From Duganella callida (lineage in GTDB: Bacteria; Pseudomonadota; Gammaproteobacteria; Burkholderiales; Burkholderiaceae_D): a stretch of 38,833 nt of DNA. The notes below the pieces were generated by a model that worked only from the letters and a program-made list of their open reading frames with translations, ran no database searches and had not been told where the DNA came from. Positions 35,430 through 38,833 of the stretch are shown here, piece by piece. Position numbers and translations under genes: made by a program. The DNA is taken from assembly GCF_004614165.1 (NCBI RefSeq), contig NZ_SPVG01000040.1, forward strand, positions 1 through 38,833, read 5' to 3'. Every line of letters starts with the position of its first letter. The stretch's first letter is position 1.

Positions 35430-36145
35430 AACCGGTGATACGTCTGGGTCACATCGACCTTTCCTTCCATGCCGCCAGTGCCGAAGTGGTGGCGGCGCTG
35501 CTGCGCCTGCACGGCCACGAGGTGCAAATGCTTAAAGCGCCGCACGAGAAAATGTTCGAAATGCTGGGGCGCGGCGAGGTCGATGTGATGGCCTCCGCCT
35601 GGCTGCCGGCCAGCCATGAGAAGTATCTTGCGCCGATCCGCGACCAGGTGCGCGAACTGACCGTGCTGTACGAACCGTATTGCATCTGGGGCGTGCCCGA
35701 TTACGTGCCGGAAGAGGTGCTGGCGTCGGTGGACGACCTGCGCAAGCCGGAGGTGCTGGCGCGCATGCGGCGCGCCATCCAGGGCATCAACCCCGGCGCC
35801 GGCATCAGCCGTTTTTCGGCGGCCATGGTGGAAGCTTACGGCCTGTCGGAGCTGGGCTACCGCTTCCAGAGCGGCAGCGAGGAAGACTGCTTCGGCACCT
35901 ACGAGCGCGCGGTGGCTGCGGGCGAGTGGGCCATCATCCCGCTCTGGCATCCGCAATTCCTGCATGCGCGCCAACGCATTCGCGCGCTGCACGAACCCAA
36001 GGGCATGCTGGGCGGACAGGACGCGGCCACGCTGGTGATGCGGCGCGATGCCGAGCCCAAAATGGACGCCGCCACCGTCCGCGCGCTGGAAGGACTTTAC
36101 CTGGGCAATGACGTGGTGACCGCGATCGACGCCCAGCTTCAATGA
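35426..36145 (+). CDS. OpuAC-type glycine betaine-binding domain protein without signal peptide
   Basis: Protein of 239 residues resembling the substrate-binding protein of betaine/choline ABC importers: IRLGHIDLSFHAASAEVVAA, DVMASAWLPASHEKY, LYEPYCIWGVPDYVP and GEWAIIPLWHPQF. Tryptophans W59, W88, W168 and W174 could form the aromatic cage used for quaternary ammonium ligands. The N-terminus goes straight into the first beta strand, with no signal peptide or lipobox, and no permease or ATPase gene is adjacent. AAGGAGG precedes the ATG at 35426, which overlaps the upstream stop by four bases. An in-frame GTG earlier would not add a signal sequence. A cytoplasmic ligand-sensing role is one reading. 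Confidence 0.85.
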   Translation: MKPVIRLGHIDLSFHAASAEVVAALLRLHGHEVQMLKAPHEKMFEMLGRGEVDVMASAWLPASHEKYLAPIRDQVRELTVLYEPYCIWGVPDYVPEEVLASVDDLRKPEVLARMRRAIQGINPGAGISRFSAAMVEAYGLSELGYRFQSGSEEDCFGTYERAVAAGEWAIIPLWHPQFLHARQRIRALHEPKGMLGGQDAATLVMRRDAEPKMDAATVRALEGLYLGNDVVTAIDAQLQ

Positions 36146-36237
36146 CAGCTTGAAGGTGCTTCAACACGCGGCCGCATTCTCAGGCGTACGGGCGGGGCGC
36201 AGAATAACTCCATCAACTCATCCAACAGGAATCCACC

Positions 36238-36720
36238 ATGAAACCCGCTATCCTCGCCAGTCTGCTGATCGCCGGCGCCGCTCACGCCGAACCCGTCACC
36301 GACGCCGCCCGTACCTATGCCGCCTTCTGGAATACGGGCGACGCGGCCCTGGCGCGCCAGGCGCTGTCGCCGGACTTTATCGACCGCACCTTGCCCGCCG
36401 GCCGCGTGCAGGGTGTCGAGGGGCCGCTGCAAGCATCGGCCTTCTTCCGCACCGCCGTGCCGGACCTGAAAGCCGAAGCCACCCACATCGTGCCGAACGG
36501 CGACATGGTGTCGGTACGCCTGCACTTCAGCGGTCACTTCACCGGCAAATTCGGCGATGTACAGGGCCAGGGCCAGACCATCGACTTCCAGGCCTTCGAC
36601 CTGTATCACGTGGTGGACGGCCGCATCGCCGAGAACTGGCACCTGGAGGACAACCTGACCCTGATGCAGCAACTGGGCCTCATCCCAGGTCCGCAAAGCG
36701 CTCCATCAAGAAGTCAATGA
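36238..36720 (+). CDS. Secreted SnoaL-like / ester cyclase family protein
   Basis: Protein of 160 residues with a signal peptide (MKPAILASLLIAGAAHA) and one NTF2/SnoaL-like domain: AARTYAAFWNTGD, LSPDFIDRTLPAGR, and the C-terminal DLYHVVDGRIAENWHLEDNL typical of the ester cyclase group. The function of most members is unknown. ATG at 36238 with ACAGGA upstream. The last 41 bases overlap the convergent LysR gene, so the tail PQSAPSRSQ is encoded opposite that gene's 3' end. Confidence 0.85.
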   Translation: MKPAILASLLIAGAAHAEPVTDAARTYAAFWNTGDAALARQALSPDFIDRTLPAGRVQGVEGPLQASAFFRTAVPDLKAEATHIVPNGDMVSVRLHFSGHFTGKFGDVQGQGQTIDFQAFDLYHVVDGRIAENWHLEDNLTLMQQLGLIPGPQSAPSRSQ

Positions 36721-37609
36721 GCAGCTTGATGCGCGGCGGCTGGTAGCGGTTGCGGTGGTAGAGGAGATTCAGCGGCGCGCTGTCGGTGAAATACTCGTCC
36801 AGCACCGTCGCCAGCCGTCCGCAGCGCAGATCCTCGGCGATGTCGAGGATCGATTTGTAGGCATAGCCCTGGCCGGCGATGGCCCACTTGCGGATGATTT
36901 CGCCGTCGTTGCTCTGCTGCGTGCGGCGCACGCGCACGGTGCGGCGCTCGTCGGCCTCGTCGTTGGTGCAGTAGCGCCACTCCTGCATCGGGCCGAGCGC
37001 CGTCACCAGCACCAGCGTCGGCAGGGTGGCCAGATCTTCCGGTACCGCCGGACCGCCGGTCTGCAATATCAGCGATGGCGCGGCGCACACCACGCGCCGG
37101 CTCGGCGCCAGCACGCGTGCCACCATTTCGCTGTCGGCCAGCTGGCCGTAGCGCAGCGCCAGGTCGATCTCGTCCTGCACCAGGTTGGAGGTGTTATCGC
37201 TCAGCGTCAGCGCATACTGCACTTCCGGGTGCTGCTGGCGGAACTGATCCAGCATCGGCATCAGCACATTGCGTCCCAGGTCGGACGGCGCCGCAATCTT
37301 CACCACTCCGCGCACGGAATCGGTGCCGGCATGCAGGCTGGATTCCGCTTCCGCCATCAGCGCCATCGCCTGCTCGCTGAAGTGGCGATACAACTTGCCT
37401 TCCTCGGTCAGGCGCAGCTGGCGCGTGGTGCGCTCGAACAGCTTGACCTGCAGCGACGCTTCCAGGCGCTGGATGCTGGCGCTGGCCGCCGCCGGCGACA
37501 TGCCCTGCTTGCGGCCGGCGGCCGAAAAGCTGCCCAACTGGGCGGCGTCGAGAAACAGGCGTATCACCGAAAACCGGTCAGTGCCGCCCTGGATGTCTGA
37601 AGTGTTCAT
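36680..37609 (-). CDS. LysR-family transcriptional regulator (efflux operon)
   Basis: Regulator of 309 residues of the CrgA/AaeR-like LysR subgroup. The N-terminal helix-turn-helix is FSVIRLFLDAAQLGSFSAAG then RKQGMSPAAASASIQRLEASL, followed by FERTTRQLRLTEEG, and an effector-binding domain. ATG at 37609 with AGGA just upstream. It starts eight bases after the HlyD gene stop on the same strand, so it is probably co-transcribed with the efflux genes, unlike the divergent aaeR layout of E. coli. Its 3' end overlaps the SnoaL-like gene by 41 bases. Confidence 0.9.
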   Translation of the reverse strand: MNTSDIQGGTDRFSVIRLFLDAAQLGSFSAAGRKQGMSPAAASASIQRLEASLQVKLFERTTRQLRLTEEGKLYRHFSEQAMALMAEAESSLHAGTDSVRGVVKIAAPSDLGRNVLMPMLDQFRQQHPEVQYALTLSDNTSNLVQDEIDLALRYGQLADSEMVARVLAPSRRVVCAAPSLILQTGGPAVPEDLATLPTLVLVTALGPMQEWRYCTNDEADERRTVRVRRTQQSNDGEIIRKWAIAGQGYAYKSILDIAEDLRCGRLATVLDEYFTDSAPLNLLYHRNRYQPPRIKLLIDFLMERFADLG

Positions 37610-37617
37610 AAATCCTA

Positions 37618-38478
37618 TTATCCATGAATCACCACGGTGCAGGTGGTGCCGGCCACCAGGTCCAGGTCCTTGGGCTTGGCGTCGATGTGGACGCGCACCG
37701 GCACGCGCTGCGCCAGGCGCACCCAGTTGAAGGTCGGATTGACGTCGGCCAGCAGCTCGCGGCCCAGGTTGGCGTCGCGGTCGGTGATGCCGCGCGCGAT
37801 GCTTTCGATATGGCCCTGCAGCAGGGTATCGCCGCTCATCAGGCGCACGTCCACCTTGTCGTTCAGTTTCAGCAGCGGCAGCTTGGTTTCTTCAAAATAG
37901 CCGACCACGTAGAAGGACTCGCTGTCCACCAGCGCCAGCTTGGACGCGCCGACAGCGGCGAAATCGCCGGGGTGTACATTCAGGTTGGTGACATAGCCGG
38001 TCACCGGCGCGCGCACCACCGTGCGTTCCAGATTCAGTTCGGCCAGGTGCACCGAGGACAGTGCGGCCTGATACTGCGCCGACGCGGTGCCGACCGCGAA
38101 TTCCGCCGTCTCCTTGCTTTCGGCCGAGACGACCGCATCGTCCAGGCTACCGCGGCGTTTGGCCTCGCTGGCGCGGCGGCCCTTTTCGACCTGCTGCATG
38201 GCCAGCACGGAACGTGCCTGTAGAACCGCGTTTTCATAGCGCGCCTTGTCGACCACGAACAGCACATCGCCTTTCTGCACCAGCTGGTTGTCGCGCACCC
38301 GCACTTCGGTCACGGTGCCGGCGACGTCGGCGCTGATGGTGACCACGTCGGCCTTGACGCGGCCATCGCGGGTCCAGGCCGATTCCATGTAGTGATCCCA
38401 GGCCGAGCGGCCCATCCACAGGGCCGCCGCCAGCAATAGCATGGTCAGGCAAAAACGGAAAATTTTAGAGGCGCTCAC
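37618..38478 (-). CDS. HlyD-family periplasmic adaptor of an AaeA-type efflux pump
   Basis: Membrane fusion protein of 286 residues linking an inner-membrane pump to the outside. One N-terminal membrane helix (about 6-24) is followed by AWTRDGRVKADVVTISADVAG, the lipoyl half-motifs (VRDNQLVQKGDVLFVVD and VVRAPVTGYVTNLNVHPGDF), a short alpha hairpin, and a beta-barrel domain. The N-terminus matches the p-hydroxybenzoate efflux adaptor AaeA group. The GTG at 38478 gives the family-typical N-terminus (SASKIFRF); the frame is open upstream but runs into the DUF1656 gene. The ribosome-binding site is weak. Confidence 0.88.
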   Translation of the reverse strand: MSASKIFRFCLTMLLLAAALWMGRSAWDHYMESAWTRDGRVKADVVTISADVAGTVTEVRVRDNQLVQKGDVLFVVDKARYENAVLQARSVLAMQQVEKGRRASEAKRRGSLDDAVVSAESKETAEFAVGTASAQYQAALSSVHLAELNLERTVVRAPVTGYVTNLNVHPGDFAAVGASKLALVDSESFYVVGYFEETKLPLLKLNDKVDVRLMSGDTLLQGHIESIARGITDRDANLGRELLADVNPTFNWVRLAQRVPVRVHIDAKPKDLDLVAGTTCTVVIHG

Positions 38479-38506
38479 AGAAGGTACTCGCAGAGAATGG
38501 TTGGGT

Positions 38507-38707
38507 TTATTTGTACAGCGTGACCAGCAGGAAGCTGAAGATGCAGACGAACATGCACAGGCGCACCAGCGCCGGATGCCAGCTGCGACGATAGGCGCCG
38601 ACATGGCTGAGCACCGCGTCCAGCGCCAGCTGCAGCAGGGCGCTCAGCAGGAACACCGGCAGCACGCCGGGCAGCAGGATGCCAAAAAAGTCGACTTCAC
38701 GAGGCAC
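38507..38707 (-). CDS. DUF1656 small membrane protein (AaeX-like)
   Basis: Protein of 66 residues with two hydrophobic segments (about 8-32 and 44-64), REVDFFGILLPGVLP at its N-terminus, and a basic connecting loop. AaeX-type proteins of this family sit between the FUSC pump and the HlyD adaptor in efflux operons; their role is unknown. It starts at GTG 38707 with GGAG six bases upstream and overlaps the FUSC gene end by 11 bases. It precedes the adaptor gene by 28 bases. Confidence 0.85.
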   Translation of the reverse strand: MPREVDFFGILLPGVLPVFLLSALLQLALDAVLSHVGAYRRSWHPALVRLCMFVCIFSFLLVTLYK

Positions 38708-38833
38708 GGATTTCTCCTGTAGATAACTGGTCCAGCAAGGACGTGTAGATGGAATGCAGATCGGTCAGCGCGGTGGCCAGGCGCGCGCGGCGTTCCGGCT
38801 GGGCGTCCGGCAGCGCGGCGCGCACGGCGGTGC
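38697..38833 (-). CDS. FUSC-family efflux pump subunit, C-terminal end only
   Basis: The last 44 codons of a gene running off the right edge are visible: RAALPDAQPERRARLATALT, then DLHSIYTSLLDQLS and a stop at 38697-38699. These residues are too few for firm recognition. Assignment to the FUSC/AaeB pump rests on the following DUF1656 and HlyD genes, which normally come directly after it, and on the coupled start of the DUF1656 gene inside its end. The pump would export aromatic carboxylic acids or similar compounds. Confidence 0.65.
   Translation of the reverse strand, partial: TAVRAALPDAQPERRARLATALTDLHSIYTSLLDQLSTGEIRAS

Noticed and set aside
36137-36164. Alternating CTTCAA/TTGAAG/CTTCAA short inverted repeats after the betaine-binding gene
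   Set aside because: Six-base arms with no T-tract; could arise by chance and gives no clear terminator or operator.

Overview
The window is a GC-rich chromosomal segment from a betaproteobacterium, most likely an Oxalobacteraceae member close to Massilia, Duganella or Janthinobacterium. The grounds are the order tyrA-aroA-cmk-rpsA-ihfB-lapA-lapB followed by ugd and a heptose kinase gene, the cysM/mltB neighbourhood, and the protein sequences themselves. This is an inference from gene order and protein style; no search was run. No rRNA, tRNA, CRISPR array, insertion sequence or prophage was seen.

Layout. 1-8.8 kb is a conserved plus-strand housekeeping run: the 3' part of tyrA, then aroA, cmk, rpsA and ihfB (aromatic amino acids, nucleotides, translation, nucleoid), a strong terminator, then lapA, lapB, ugd and the heptose-7-phosphate kinase gene (control and supply of LPS synthesis), closed by another terminator. 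8.9-13.3 kb is a less conserved block: a DUF4214 lipoprotein with a C-terminal haem c domain, a ComEA-like helix-hairpin-helix protein, an M28 peptidase and a metallo-beta-lactamase-fold protein overlapping it. A minus-strand gene for a cyclic-nucleotide-binding/thioredoxin-reductase-like flavoprotein follows, then cysM. 16.2-17.06 kb holds a small conserved putative DNA-binding protein gene with an unusually AT-rich upstream region. 17.06-22.15 kb is a minus-strand operon moxR-DUF58-tgpA-mltB with overlapping or nearly touching genes. 22.2-28.3 kb has a histone-deacetylase-family hydrolase, a zinc alcohol dehydrogenase, an OPT transporter, the YlqF/RbgA GTPase and an extradiol dioxygenase. 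28.4-31.5 kb is a vitamin B12 uptake unit: promoter, cobalamin riboswitch, btuB and btuF. dsbA, a small membrane protein, an SDR and a LysR regulator follow. 34.3-36.7 kb holds a yellow/royal-jelly-type protein, a betaine-binding-type protein without a signal peptide, and a SnoaL-like protein. The right end is a minus-strand aromatic-acid-type efflux operon (FUSC, DUF1656, HlyD adaptor) followed by a LysR gene.

Most notable: two copies of one palindromic repeat family (18 of 21 bases shared), each at a gene 3' end, one of which supplies the last six codons and stop of the flavoprotein gene; a flavoprotein that lacks the redox CxxC of the thioredoxin reductases it resembles; a lipoprotein joining DUF4214 to a urate-hydroxylase-like cytochrome domain; a putative regulator whose candidate operator lies between the -35 and -10 elements of its own promoter; and an orphan substrate-binding protein coupled to a yellow-family gene. 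I saw no convincing multi-gene defence or mobile system.
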